Below, piece after piece: positions 25,910 to 40,830 of a stretch of 64,000 bases of DNA. The translations under genes were made by a program, and so were the position numbers. The notes below the pieces were generated by a model that did not search any database, was not told the origin of the DNA, and saw nothing but the letters and a program-made list of their open reading frames with translations. Source of the DNA: Liolophura sinensis (taxonomy: Eukaryota; Mollusca; Polyplacophora; Chitonida; Chitonidae); NCBI RefSeq assembly GCF_032854445.1, contig NC_088306.1, positions 19,627,764 through 19,691,763 of the forward strand, written 5' to 3'. Positions within the stretch are counted from its first letter, which is position 1, and every line of letters begins with the position of its first letter.

Positions 25910-28900
25910 AAATACATTTTATGACGCTATTGCACATAATTCTCAAAATTAAGCACATAAATGATCCAAATTTGTTTTACCTAGCTTAGATAAAAATAAG
26001 CAAGATATGATATACACATCTACAGACATCATAATAATCAGCACCATCTGCCAGTACACAGGTTTGAGAGTTCGTGTTTAGCAACGCGTAAACATTCCAT
26101 GACACGCAGTGATGTTTATGGCAGCGATTAGTTCGGCAAATGTTTGCACAGACTAGCACACAAAACCTTGCTTCCAGTCTGATTGCATGTCATCACGTGC
26201 AACCTCTCTGATTAAAGTGTATCATATATCCCATATCGAGGTATTTTACATCCAAAATACCAACCCTATTTATAGGTGACCGGGACAGTTAACTATCCGC
26301 GCAGAGGTTCAAATCCACCATGTCCAACACCGTAAAATGTGCAGTGTAGTCCGTTCGGTGCTCGGTTCTTGGCACAACTAAATAAACCAAGTACTGCACC
26401 TTTCCGTCCATGTCATGCAACCGGGTATGGCCTGGGGTTTTAGTGAGGCAGGCAACACAATAAAATTCTCGGCTTTAGGACGGGTTTGATACATGAAGAT
26501 TCTTGAACCCCTAAGAAAACACACGTGGATGCCAGCGAATTACACGTATACATGTATTCTCTGCTGTTTGACAAGACCATCGGCTTGAGAGTTTCGCATT
26601 ACCAAAACGAATTATCAACAACTAGTAGAGCCTGTGTCTGTATGTCTGTCGGTCTGTATGTATGTATGGTTAGAGTTTCATGTCGTACTTAACAATTTTG
26701 CAGTCATTCACAGTTTAAGCCTGGATTATTTAAAGCAGAAAAGTTTTCCCAATGTAGACTAAAAACGCAAATACCATATGTTGAAAACGGTTGTGAACAA
26801 CGAGTAGCTGACGAGTGAACAACAAGTAGCTGACGAGTGAACAACAACTAGCTGACGAGTGAACAACGAGTAGCTGACGATGGTGCTGGGAAAAACACCA
26901 CACGCCATCATGTGAATATCTCTAGAACGTTTCCACACCTTTCGGATAAAAAGTGTGAGACACAGTTCGAATCTTACACTCCAAAATAATCTGTTGTCTG
27001 TTGTCTGAGTGATACAGGAATGTATTCTACTATTGCAGCAGATTACTTTGTTAAATGTAACACACATATTCAATATAAAGAGTCTATTAGACGAACAGTA
27101 TATTATATAAAATATGTCAGAACATTAAGTCATAATAACAGAATGCATTCTATCCTCACTCGGGCAACAGAGTTTCTTTTAAAATTAACGGATTAAGTTT
27201 TGAGTGTAATCCAAATGGATAGACCGTCTAGTTAACCGAGAAGGACTGGAATCCCTTTGAAATCCTAGGAAATCTGACTTAAAATAGTTTTAACTAAGAA
27301 TGAGAACCACTAGGATTTGTACTATTATGTTAACGAGGCGATATTCTGATCAACTAATTTCTGCGTACACATTGATTAAGATTCTATTCTGTATTATAGA
27401 AGACAATAACCATAGCAACAAAAGAACAATTGCAGGCGAAAACAAACAAAACATGAGGACAGACAATTTCAAATGGGCCAACACATGGTAAATCGAACAA
27501 TTCTGCTCAGACATAGTTATTTATACATATGTTCCTCAAATGGATTCAAATATTTCTAGGAAGACTGAGATGAGAACTGTGCCTGTGGAGAGCCAATTTG
27601 CTTTTTTGTCGGTCCACAGAAGGCCGTTCATTCTCCCGCCAACAAACCGGCCAAGACTTGCGAAGCTTTCCCTCGGGAATGGTTTAAAGACATATTTACG
27701 GTTGAGTAGGTAAATGTGGAGATAATTTAGATACAAAGAGTTTCTTTTAAAATTAACGGATTAAGTTTTGAGTGTAATCCAAATGGATAGACCGTCTAGT
27801 TAACCGAGAAGGACTGGAATCCCTTTGAAATCCTAGGAAATCTGACTTAAAATAGTTTTAACTAAGAATGAGAACCACTAGGATTTGTACTATTATGTTA
27901 ACGAGGCGATATTCTGATCAACTAATTTCTGCGTACACATTGATTTAAGATTCTATTCTGTATTATAGAAGACAATAACCATAGCAACAAAAGAACAATT
28001 GCAGGCGAAAACAAACAAAACATGAGGACAGACAATTTCAAATGGGCCAACACATGGTAAATCGAACAATTCTGCTCAGACATAGTTATTTATACATATG
28101 TTCCTCAAATGGATTCAAATATTTCTAGGAAGACTGAGATGAGAACTGTGCCTGTGGAGAGCCAATTTGCTTTTTTGTCGGTCCACAGAAGGCCGTTCAT
28201 TCTCCCGCCAACAAACCGGCCAAGACTTGCGAAGCTTTCCCTCGGGAATGGTTTAAAGACATATTTACGGTTGAGTAGGTAAATGTGGAGATAATTTAGA
28301 TACAAAGCATGCAGCTCTGAAATTCAATTAGTCAGCGTCTTTTTGCTTCCAAAAATCGATCAGCTGCAATGGAACTTGGATTCGAACGGTGAAGTTGGAC
28401 AATGCGTAACTATGGTGACGTCAGATTGGTCCGATAGTTATGTTAGCATGCTTGAGATATCAGAGAAGAATTGCTTATTAGATTTGTTCTGTGCTTTTCC
28501 GTGACAAACATGGAGTATAAGGAAATGCGAGCAATAGTAATAGACGAAGTCCACAAAGATCCATATGTTTTCGCCCTATATAGGCTTAACTACATGGCAT
28601 AATATAAACAACGATGTTAAAATTTTCTTCGAACAGTCATGAGAATAAAACCGTCTACATTTTCAGAAGTCATATAGGATTTTTTACTGCCGATATAAGT
28701 GGCGCGTGTTCCTGAATGCTATCTTAAATCATCCATTAACTTGAACATTTTATTAATAAAGCTAATAAAAAAAACGAGTACAGCAAAATAAATAAATAAA
28801 TGAACAAATAAAATAACGCCTGCCCTTCCTACTGATGTGCGTCTCCAAAGAAAAATTCTAAATAATTGTGTCATAAACAAATAAAGTCTCTTGATTTCAC

Positions 28901-31900
28901 TCTCCACCGGTGTATTGCCTGCCATCACGTACTCAACAACATTTCACATATACGACGGCCGCCACCATTATGATGAGAGGGAACCGTGCAGAGCCCTAGG
29001 GAAACCCACAACCATCCGCAGGCTGCTGGAAGACATTCCCACGACATTTACTATTACCTACGGTCATATTTAAACAGTAGTCATACAAGTGGTCGCATCA
29101 TTCTGATGCAGATTTCTGTTCTTATTTTGTAAAATTGTTTCAACCGATATGATAGTGTTGAAATTTCAATTAGTCGTCGTACTTAGATTACTATTGCTGA
29201 ATTCTAGCAACCAAACGTTTAAGACGGGACATATAAGTTCAAATTAAAGCGAGTTGCTGATTGACATTCAATAGTTCTATAGATTAATATTCCTTTATTT
29301 ATTTGATTAGAGTTTTAAGCCGTACTCATATTTCACTTATACGGCGGATGCCAGCATCATGGTGGGAGGAAACCGGGCAGAGCCCGGGGGAAACCCACGA
29401 CCATCCGCAGATATAAATTGATATGTATTTAGTATAGTCCTATTTATTAAAAGATTTCTTGACTTTTTATATACCAAAGAATAGTTCACTTATACAACTC
29501 TTGTGATGTTAATGGGGGGTAGAAACCAACGGAGCTCTCTCCAACTATAGTCTGCTATATCTGATCTATAGCAATAGCCGCCTAGATTCAAACCTAGATT
29601 CAAACATCGTACCTGGTTTCCTCCCACCATAATGCTGGACGCCGTCGCATAAGTGAAATACTCTTGAGTACGGCGTAAAACACCAATCAAATAAATAAAT
29701 AAATCAAACTTTGTTTCTCACTGATTGAGAGCTACCGCAGTTTGAGCCGAAGCAGTACTGAAAGCTGCATGCATTACTGCTAATGTATGGACGCCATCTA
29801 AAGCGACAACGGAGACATCGCTCCATCGCCAACCTCAGGTTTCTACGTAGAAACCGATATTTGCTGCATCAATGGGCCATGAAGCAATGCTGCAATGCTA
29901 TTAGGACGACGGTTTGGTATAGCTACATATCGCAGCATCATCACAAATACATCACCACTCCATACCCGATGATCTTTTCCGGTTGAATGTTAACGTTCAA
30001 CAACGCGACAGAGACACGGAGTTATCCTGTTTTCGATATAGCGAAGAAATGGCACAGTCGCGCTACCACAGGAAACTGCTTTCGAAATAAGGCCACATAT
30101 GGTCAACGTTTCCCAGATAAACACTGTTACAGCAGAAAAAGTGGCACGGAATTCTGCTTCCCGACCCCCTCCCTCCCCCCAATAAACACTTTCCCCTTAA
30201 AACAGGTTGCTTAACATGCTGATTTGGAGAACAATAGCGGATCCCCAGTGAGTGGAATGTAACACCAGCATGAATAAATACATGTAGTGTATTTCCACAG
30301 AGGAATATATTTACATCGGTGGTGCTTCATGATTGTATCTAATTGCGCTTAACCCGGGGCTAGGGGCTGTATATTCACGGTGTTGAATCATATGGTCACA
30401 TTGGATACACGAACAGTTCCCATGCAAACCCAACTGAGATCCATATTTTACTATCGACAACTTGTATAGTAGCATGGTATACGGTTTGGATACTGATTTC
30501 TCTCCTTCACTAGACTGCTTCTCTTTCCATGATTCCATAGTATTTTCGTACTTTACATACTTTCTTAATTCTTTGGTGGTTTGTGTTAAACGTCATTTTG
30601 GGAACTGGCCTTGCGATTATTGATCTGGAAGGTCCATCTTGGTTGGCCATTGGTATGCAAATATCTGTTTTAACGCATTGGTTGACCTACTTTTACTTTA
30701 AAATCCTCGCAAATCGAGGCTTTGTCAATCGGAGTTTTCTTTCGTGCAGCATGGCATCAACTTTTAGCCAATCAGAGCAAGTACGAAATCCATTGACCGG
30801 ATCTCAGTAACAAATTCCATTACCTGGGCAACCTGAAATCATCTGCAGGTGAGGAAGGCGTTTAAGACTTTTTTGCTTTCTTGCAATAAAATGCCTGAAA
30901 TACATGTAAAAACTGTTTGAGCGTGAGGCCTGTGGCCTTTTCAAACACACCCAGTTTCACTAAAATTTTCACACAGTGCGAAATAACTTTTACTACTGTA
31001 ACCACAGTTAATGGCGATGTCGTTTGTTAAATGCACAACCTCATATTGTTATGTGTTAAAAATGTGACAAAAGATTACTGGATGGTCCATGATTAATTTG
31101 TCAGTATGATCAAAATGGCAAAATATTTTGGAGCATTTGGGGCAATCTTAATTTGTGACTGAGCAAAATTGTCCAACTCATATATTGGCCTAAACTTAAA
31201 AATGTAAATGTATATCTTGAGGATTTTACCAGTCGGGGATTTAAATCGTTGATCTCTGGGATTAGAGTCCACGCGCCTATTACTAGACTACAGGGATACC
31301 CCCCCAACTCCCCCTCCAGCTCGAAGGTAGACAGTAGGTATATATCCCCCTGTTACATATAGACAATATAGGTGTATAACTTTATTGATGGAAATTGTCG
31401 CCAAGAACCATTATTACAGATGAATTATGATAATCACAATCTGGCAAGATAAACAGATTGGGCCATTAAATAATAAATAAATAAATAAATGAATAAATAA
31501 ATAAAGTAATGCATACCTCTTCCACTGATAGCCCTCAATGAACGTCTCTAAAGACAATTTCAGAATTTTTAAGTCCTTTCGATCCCAGTAGGAGAGTTTG
31601 GAAGGATCGATGTGATTGGCTGACTCCAGGATGACGTCACACTCCAGCTGGTTTAACAGATAAACGATGACTTTAATATGGAAGTTGACAGTGTGGGCTG
31701 ATTATTCATTGCTTTCGTCAGATTACCAAATGGCTGTGTGGTTAAGACAAAACTTTCCGAAAACATCCCAAATTGCGATCAACAAACGTTCCTGTCGAAA
31801 TTAGTTGCTCAGAAGGCCGATGGATCTAACAGTGTGCTTAAAAGATAATCGTTATAATTGGGACATCAGAGTAAAACCATCCCAGTCACTATTTTTAACT

Positions 31901-34900
31901 ACTATGTTACCTTTCTGTCACGGAATACAGACGAGCTTTTCTTTTACGGACTACTTTCATTGTAATAATTGTTTGCACTTTTGCTTTTGCTTTGATTTAG
32001 ATCACTGTTACGGAAGGTTTCCATGGTAAACTGCCATAGTTTGTCGTTGTGCTGGTACACAACTTACCTTTTTGTTACCGAAGGTTTCCATGATAAACTC
32101 CCCCAGCTTGTCGTCGTGCTGGTACACGACTTACCTTTTTGTTACCGAAGGTTTCCATGATAAACTCCCCGCAGTTTGTCGTTGTGCTGGTACACGACTT
32201 ACCTTTTTGTTACCGAAGGTTTCCATGATAAACTCCCCCAGTTTGTCGTCTTGCTGGTACACGACTTACCTTTTTGTTACCGAAGGTTTCCATGATAAAC
32301 TCCCCCCAGTTTGTCGTCGTGCTGGTACACGATTTACCGTTTTGTTAAGGAAGGTTTCCATGATAAACTCCCCCAGTTTGTCGTCTTGCTGGTACACGAC
32401 TTACCTTTTTGTTACCGAAGGTTTCCATGATAAACTCCCCCAGTTTGTCGTCGTGCTGGTACACGACTTACCGTTTTGTTAGGGAAGGTTTCCATGATAA
32501 ACTCCCCCAGTCTGTCGTCGTGCTGATACAAGACTTACCTTTTTGTTAGGGAAAGTTGCCATGGTAAACTCCCACAGTTTGAGGTCGTGCTGGTACAAGA
32601 CATTCATGATGAACTGCGCAGCTTGTCGTTGTGCTGGTAAACGACTTACTTTTCTGTTAAGTAAGGCTTCTATGGTGAACTCCTCCAGTTTATCATCGTG
32701 CTGGCACACGACTTGCCTTTCTGTTACGAAAGGGTTTCTACGATAAACTCCCCAGCTTGTCGGCATGACTGGTACACGACTTACCTTTCTGTTACGGAAG
32801 GCTTCCATAGTAAACTCCTCCAGTTTGTCGTCATGCTGGTGCTGGTTGTATAGCGTGGCCTGTTCTGGGTACTGTCGTAACGCAAACTGGTAAAACGTGT
32901 TCTCCAGTCTACGTAATTCCTTGGCCTCGTTGTGATCTACAAAGAACGATTTATGGATTGACTGACTGATTGATTTTTTTTCTATGTTTCGAAAAGCTGT
33001 TCGTCGTAAAACTCACTCTATATGAATATGCGTGCTATATAAAAGACGTATAGGCCTGTGTAAAAGAACACTTTTCTCAGTAGAAATTTAATCTTTCTGT
33101 GACTCTGACTTATTTGAGTTAAAATAATTAAATCGAATATTTAGGTATTAATCTTTTTGTAGTTTTCTAATGCAGTCTATTTACTATCCTCTACACAAGA
33201 AATTTCTGATGTATATGTTCTTACCAGAAAAATTCAGAGGATCAAGTGTTTTTTATTCATTAATTGAACACAATATATTATGTCTCTGATTACTAGTACT
33301 ATTTGTGAGTATTGTCAGTCTACAATGCAAGACTCAGAGAATGGACCTAGCAGGCATTTTCAGATAGCCTGTTTTAGCTATTCGAATACATTGACTCCAA
33401 ATGACACTGTAGGTGAAGTAGCAGAAAATCAAAACATGTTATCCCAGCACTATAAAATGCGGATTATAAATTCTTGGTACCGATTTATTTTCAAACTACG
33501 TCTACGTCTTGAAAAAGCAATTTACATATCGAGCCTGAGGTTCTTCAAAACAAACGTAGCTGAAAAGTAAATTAGAAGTAACCGTTTGAAGTCCAGCCTT
33601 TATAATAATTTTATGGGACGATGTGCTAGGTTTGTTAGTCTTTAATTTTGCCTTTCTCAAATGCGTTCCGTTTTTTTATCTCTATACGGTAGGTTTGTTA
33701 CGTTATAATTTTGTCCTCGCTGAAGAAGTACTTTCCCCGTTTTGTTGTAAAACTTAACCCTACATTCCACCCCCCCCCCCCCCCTTTCCCAAAGCTAGTC
33801 GCGTTATGTTTATACAGGCCACAGCCACGAACCTCAAATCTGTTTGACAGATGCCTAAAGTTTTCTGGATTAAAAAAAAAAACCCTTTGGGTGTTGAAAG
33901 ATGTTGATACCGCGTCCTAAAGCAGCTTTCTTGATAGTAATGTAAGCTTTCTGGTTACGTTAGAAATATTGGGTGGTCACTGAGTGGAATATTTACTAAC
34001 CTAATGTCGTGGGAGAGGGACACAGTGCGCAGATGGTAGGGAACTAACACTGAAACACTCCAGGAAAATCGAGCAGCGGAGATTAGCTGTTCGTGTTCCC
34101 GTCTAAGGAGTAAGTGTGGTAAAACACTGGATACAACCAAAGATATGTAGACTAAGTTATCCACAGGTATGGGAGATGTTTCATACCAAATTGCTATATT
34201 CTGCTCCCTCCAAAAAAACCAACAACAACAACAACAACAAAAAACCAAAAAAAAAATAATAATAATAAAATAAAGACAATAAAACAGCCAAACTAGCATA
34301 CTTGGTTAAAACTACGTGCGGTCGCTGGTGAGTTCAAGTTCAGGTCAAGCTGGCTTCCTCTCCGGCCGTAAGTGGGAAGGTTCTTCAGCAGCCTGCGGAT
34401 AGTCGTGGGTTTCCCCCGGGCTCTTTCGGGTTTCCTCCCACAATAATGCTGGGCGCCGTTGTATAAGTGAAATATTCTTCAGTAGGCCGTAAAACACCAA
34501 TCAAATAAATAAATAAATTAAAACTTACGTGATGAATATATCGGCGTATTCTAATGTCATTTCAACAGGCTTATGCTTGCATACACTTGTCTTTCAGCAT
34601 TACAATTTTATTATCGTTGTTAGGGGATACACTTCTGGGCCCTGTTGTTCAAAACTGGTTAAGATTTAATATCAGATTTAACTTTAAGCCCAGTCTTCAG
34701 TTTTGTACTTAACCCCAGGAAATTGTGTTCTGAACAGTGAGTTAAATATGAACTCAGTTTGCTACTGTTATACTTTGAATTGGACGGCTGCATTGGCTGC
34801 TGAGTTGGGCTAAAATTTTAAATGATACACCTTCGAACAACTGCGCCCTGGATATAGCACAGATTCTAGTACTGAAAATTTGCCGAGATCATCACCGGTT

Positions 34901-37900
34901 TCGAACTTGCCACCGCAAGCACAACATCGCCAGAAGTACATATGGACCCATGGTAGGAGACACAGCTGACCGAACATGCATTAGGCCTACCCGTCTGATG
35001 ATCAGGGATATCACAGCTTAGCTGAATATATCAGACTAGTATCTGTCAATTATAAAGTGGTTTTTAAGTAATAGAATTGTCGTTATTAGGGGTGGCAGTT
35101 TTTTAATTACGGTACTGAAAATCCACTTTCTACTTGATATTTACCAATTAAGTAATCCATGCTACTCTCTTTTTTTTTGGTGGTGGGGGGTGGGGGGGTG
35201 GGGGGGAAATAGCCCAGTGAGAATTGCATTCTGATCATTCTTAAAATAAGAAAAATCTATATGTGCGGCATCAAGCTGCAGCGCATGCGCATTTCAAAAA
35301 CTCACCCTTTCACGACCAAGAATAAGAAGACCACCACCCCTAATAAACAACAACACTCTCTTTCCATAAAACATATGGCATTTTGCCAAAAAGATGCTTT
35401 ATGCAAGATATTATTTGACGCATTTCGGCAGAAGTGCCTTTTATCTGTTCTTGTTGAACGCTGGGAAAAGGACAACTTCCTGTGTATACGACTGTAGGAG
35501 CTATAACACATTTGAACGTCACACTAAGGCATCGCGGTGTAATGCCATAACTACAGGCCTAACTTCATGTTATACCACCGGTAGAGGGCCTATCTGTCTA
35601 TTCCAGCTTTATAGCGGGTAAACCGGGAAGGCGGATATCTCGTGTAGGTAAAACGTTAGCCGAATCAGAACTGAGCGATAATATATATATATATATATAG
35701 AGATTTTTACAACAGATAAAAGTACTGTGAAGAATTTACAATTGACTTTCTCAGCTTCGCTTAGTTTTCAAACAGCTAAATACGCTGACAAGCTAACCGA
35801 GAACTTATGTCCCCGTTTACTTTCTGAAATTCTAAATTTGCACACAAAAGGCGATAAAAGCATTTTCCTATCAATACATAAATTCCACGCTATAATGGCC
35901 TGTGTGCGCTTAACTGTCGGGGTGCACTCCGGTTACTTCCGGTCTACCGCCGCCACTCAGTTGCAGTGGTGTAAATACGACCTTTCTGACATGGCTAGGA
36001 CAACATGTGGGTCATCACAAGGTCTCCACCTAGAGGCATTTTGCGTCGTTTCTATAGCATAGTGTTTCTGTCGTTTCTTGCTGGTCCTGTTTTTGTTCTG
36101 TCAGTAACGATCGAGAAATGCTGACAAATACAGAGCTCTGTCATTCTGTTAGATCCAGGGTACAGTCTGCGAATTCTTTTTCTTCTGGCTTGAAGCTTGC
36201 TGGCTACTTACAGGTTTATTGGTTGATTCACTGACTGGTTGATTTATTTATTTATTTATTTATTTATTGACTTGGTTTTTAACGTCGTCTTGAACAACTC
36301 TTCACATTTTGCTAGGAGTAAACCACCTGCACATATTGTCAGGTGGTTTGTGCTAGACGTCCTTTTGGGAATTGGCCTTGCGATTATTGCCCTGGAACGT
36401 CCATATTGGTTAACAGCTATTATACAAGAGTCTGTTTCGACGCATAAACCTATAGCAAATCTCATTATATAAACCCCCCGCTAAGAGCTGGCTTCGCGCT
36501 GGCGCACTTTGTGGTCACGAGCCCATCAGCTGCATTTAGTAAGGTGTCTGAAAGACAGGTATTTTCGCTCTTAAATAGTATCGAGGTTAATATATATTTC
36601 ATATATATCCTGCGATATCTGGTACAGAATGATACCAAAAACCTTATGACATCGGGTGATGAGTTTCTAGTTCATATCTACAGCGCGGGTAACTAGAAAT
36701 ATATGCGCTCATAATGCCAGCAGTCCATTGCTCTAAATGGTTAAACTTGTACCCGGGCTACTTCTTTCTACCTCCTGTACGAAATCATACAAGGCGTTAT
36801 CTCGATACATGTATTAATAATATCGATATTATATTATATTGATAACTAACAAACAGATCCAAATTAATCTTGTAGCCAGAACTCATGCGCACATCACATA
36901 ACACCAGATACAGCCCTAAAGGAATTATTACCAAGGCAAAATGATACCTTTTTCACGTAGAACAAATTTGATGGATGCAAACGTCTTTGAAGCAAAAAAA
37001 GACCATACCACCTCTGGCGCCGTTCGTTTTTTTCTAACAGCCACTTGGTCTTCCATAAAAATAATTCCGAGAAAGCATTCATAAGACACGGAGCCTTATC
37101 TACACATAGCAGGTCATATAAAATGGCTAGGGAATCAAAAAAAAAAAAAGAACTGTTATCTGTCTGAGCAGATAGATATTTTTCACATCTGGCCCAGATT
37201 ATGTAGATCCTTCTCCGAGGGCGGAAATCCTTCCTATTTTTTATGCCACCCTGTTAAGCACTTCGGTGAACCGACACGCTCGAGTTAGCCAGAGTGGTGT
37301 TGATGTGGAGAAGTGGTTGTTCCTGAGAGGAACGGCTTTTTCAGCACGTGTAATGGCATCAGATAACTTCTTGATGAGTTTCCCGAGCAGCAATGACCAT
37401 ACAACATTTGTATAACCTTGGAACTATACATCGCCAAATGGTATAAAAAGTAAAATGTGAATTGCTGATTCACTGAATCAAGAGGCAAAACAAAATACAA
37501 AGAAATAAAACAAACGAAACTGGAGAAGAAAACAAAGATCACAAATTAATAGTGCGAGGAAGAAATGGTTTAGGTTCTTTGGTCGAATTTCTTCTTTAAT
37601 TAGCTGGCGTGTAAAGTTTCCCCTCCCAATTTCCCGCCACTCGGGATTTAAGAAAGCTATCAATTTGTGGACGTCTGTTCAGACTATAAACGGACTTAAT
37701 GGCTAACCCTGTAGAGGCTTCATGGAAAAAGACAGAAGGGATGAGTTACTAAGTAAATCATGGGTTGCTCTTCCGGCGTAAAAGAACCTCGTGTACGTGC
37801 TACTTGTCGAACAGGGTGGTCCAAGTCGCATAACCCGATGTCCCACAGAAAGGCTCGTGTAGGTCTACTATCTAAGTTTTTGATGAGCTCACATAAAACG

Positions 37901-40769
37901 ATTAGTGTGAGGTAAAAGAGGAAGCGACAAAAGAGTACATAGTTTTTGATTTCTTTGTTAACCCGTGGAGAAACCCACGACCATCCGCATGCACGACGTA
38001 CGGCCGGATAGGGCTTTGGATGGTCTTGGGTTTCTCCGGGTTCCTGCCACTATAATGCTGACCGCCGTCGCATAAGTGACACGTTGTTGAGTATGGCGTT
38101 AAACACCAGTGAAATAAATAAATAAAATAAGTGTTAAGAAAATTACAAGAAGCTATAGACATACTGGTAATTATTCGTATAATTCACACAATCTCTGGCC
38201 ATTATTCTAGATGGGAAGAATTTCCTGTCGTGGTCTACACAGTTAACCCACTTCCTGGGATCTTTTGCAGTTTTAATCAAAATATTCATTAATGGTGTAT
38301 TTTTACGCCTGGTTTTAGCTTTGATCCTTAATGAATGTCCGTGGCGCTGAAAGTTAGATTAATTAAGCTTTAGTGTTTTTCGTGATAAAATCTTGAAAGA
38401 AAGCTACGTTGTTTCTATAATTAAGGTTTGTTCTGAAGTACAGGGTGTTTTTTTAAAGGATTTATCTCTTTTATTTTCTTGCGAACTGCAAGAAAAGTAA
38501 ATTACATCTGGCACGTCTGGAATCGATAAGCTGTAACAGCGACACTGGTAGCGGATGCCTATTCATTCGAGACACTAACTAAATGAGTTATATACTAACT
38601 GGATGGTCGACTGACTAATTGGTTGGTTAAACGACTAGTTGAATGACGGACTGGTTGACACGATGGCTGATTGATTGGTTGGTTGGCATTCTGGCTGACT
38701 GGTTAAAAGGCCGGTTAACTCTCTGATTGGTCGACTGGTTGACAGAATGGCCAATTAGTTCGTTATTCTGTATTCTGACTGACTGACTGGCTGATTGATT
38801 GAATGATTGATATATTGATTGATCAGTTGACTAACTGACTGGCCGACTGGTTGGTTAGTTGAAGAGTGGTTGACTGACAATGTGGTTCGTTGACTGACAA
38901 AATATTTCTTACACGCCTTTAGTCTGTTGGTCTTTGATATCTATACTACATATATCTAGAAGTTAGTTAACATGCACACTGACTTGGGCAGGGTGATGTG
39001 GCATGATGCTTGGAATGCCTGACTGACATTCAATTTGGCAAGTAACTAACCGGTGACTTTTTTTTATCACAAAATGCCGATTTAACTGCATTATTCAAAG
39101 CCCTATGACATCTACACACCTTGTTTAATCATTTTTATCGTGTTATTGGTTTTGTATTTGGAATGATAACCATTGGTACAGAATGATTTACTGATTGATT
39201 GATGAATGGTTTGATCGGTGTTTAACGGTCTACCGTAGTCAAGAATATTTGTCTTAGGCGATGGTCAGAGAGACTTTTATGCGTTTCTATTGCATGGGTA
39301 AAAGATCAACATCCAAGGTTTTTGCCAAAGAGCGTGTGTTTCTGGCGCCACCACTGCCACTGTCCTGTCTGTCGAAGTACAGCCTCTACCACATTATTGG
39401 AAGTAGCACAATAGCACGTATAAAAGCTGAGTCTGTGTACAAGCTCTTTAAATGTCTTATTAGCAAAGGCTGCCTAATTAGCTCTAGGAGCTCTGGGTTA
39501 AAACAGTAAATACGAAACAGACGGGTGCGAAAGATAACTCCGTATGTTTAAGCATATCGGATAACCACCTTGACTGAACCAGATAGAATAACGGTATTTT
39601 TGCTTCCGTACAACACCAAAAACTTCGTTTACCCTCATGCGGTCGCGAATCTGAAGGGGTTGGTGTGAGAGAAGGGCCGTTTTTTAAGTGACAAGAAGCT
39701 CTGATACAAAACAGACGGTATGAATGATAGCTTGTCTTATCGTTAGTGTCTGGTTGGACTGCTCTGAAGCCTGTAGAAGTATATTTACGTGAAAAAACTT
39801 AATACTCGTGTACTGACAATCTGATTATGGTTTCGAGTTCATTATTTCAACAATCCAGGAACTCCTATCTCTGCAGAGGCCTTAAACAAAAACTTAGGTA
39901 CAGTCCGAGGTGTTGAGAACTGTCAATTAGTGTAATTCTGTGAAAGTCGAAGAAACAGCCTGATAAGTTTGTACGTGTATTTCTGCTCTCTGCATATACA
40001 ACTACCAGACATTACGACTGCAATATTGTGAATGTACACATTAACTTTGCCGCACTTAGTCAATTACCTCTTAAATAAATGAATGAATAAATGAATAAAT
40101 AAATAAATAAATAAATAAATACAACTACCACCACTACCACTAAGACTATTTCACCCCAAAGTTTTATTTATCAACATTAATTCAGCCTGCATTATTTTAT
40201 GAATTCTGAGCTGCATACAACTGCGTATTATGTATGTACATATCAACTTTACCTTTCGCTAAGTCAGTTATTTCAGACAACAGACAACAATCAAACAATA
40301 GTCAATCAAATTATTCAGTCAACAATCAAACAAATCATTCAGATAACAGTTAACAGCAATCAATCAAATCATTCAGACCACAATCAAACAGCAATCAATC
40401 GAATCATTCGTACAACAATCAAACAGCAAACAATCAAATCATTCAGACCACAATCAAACAGAAATCAATCAAATCATTCAGACAACAGTTAACAGCAATC
40501 AATCAAATCTTTCAGACAACAATCACTCAACAACCAATCAAATCATTCAGATAACAGTCAATAACCAAAGAGAAAGATCTGATGGTTAATATTACACATT
40601 TATTCGGACCTTGCATTTTCACATAAACTAAGTCGTTTTGTAAATACAAAGATGATCTGATCAGCTTTATTATGTTTTAATAGAAGGTTCATGTGTGCCA
40701 ATCATTTGCTCCGGAAGTTGTTATGAGTTCTACTTTTACACTTGTGTTTAACCAACAACAACATTATGC

Positions 40770-40830
<61 letters not shown>

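Noticed and set aside
27536-28305. Two identical 66-codon minus-strand frames
   Set aside because: Identity reflects the 569-bp duplication; no splice borders or recognised domain.
35727-36062. 111-codon plus-strand frame in DUF885 intron 1
   Set aside because: No recognisable domain, no splice context, and length compatible with chance in 64 kb.
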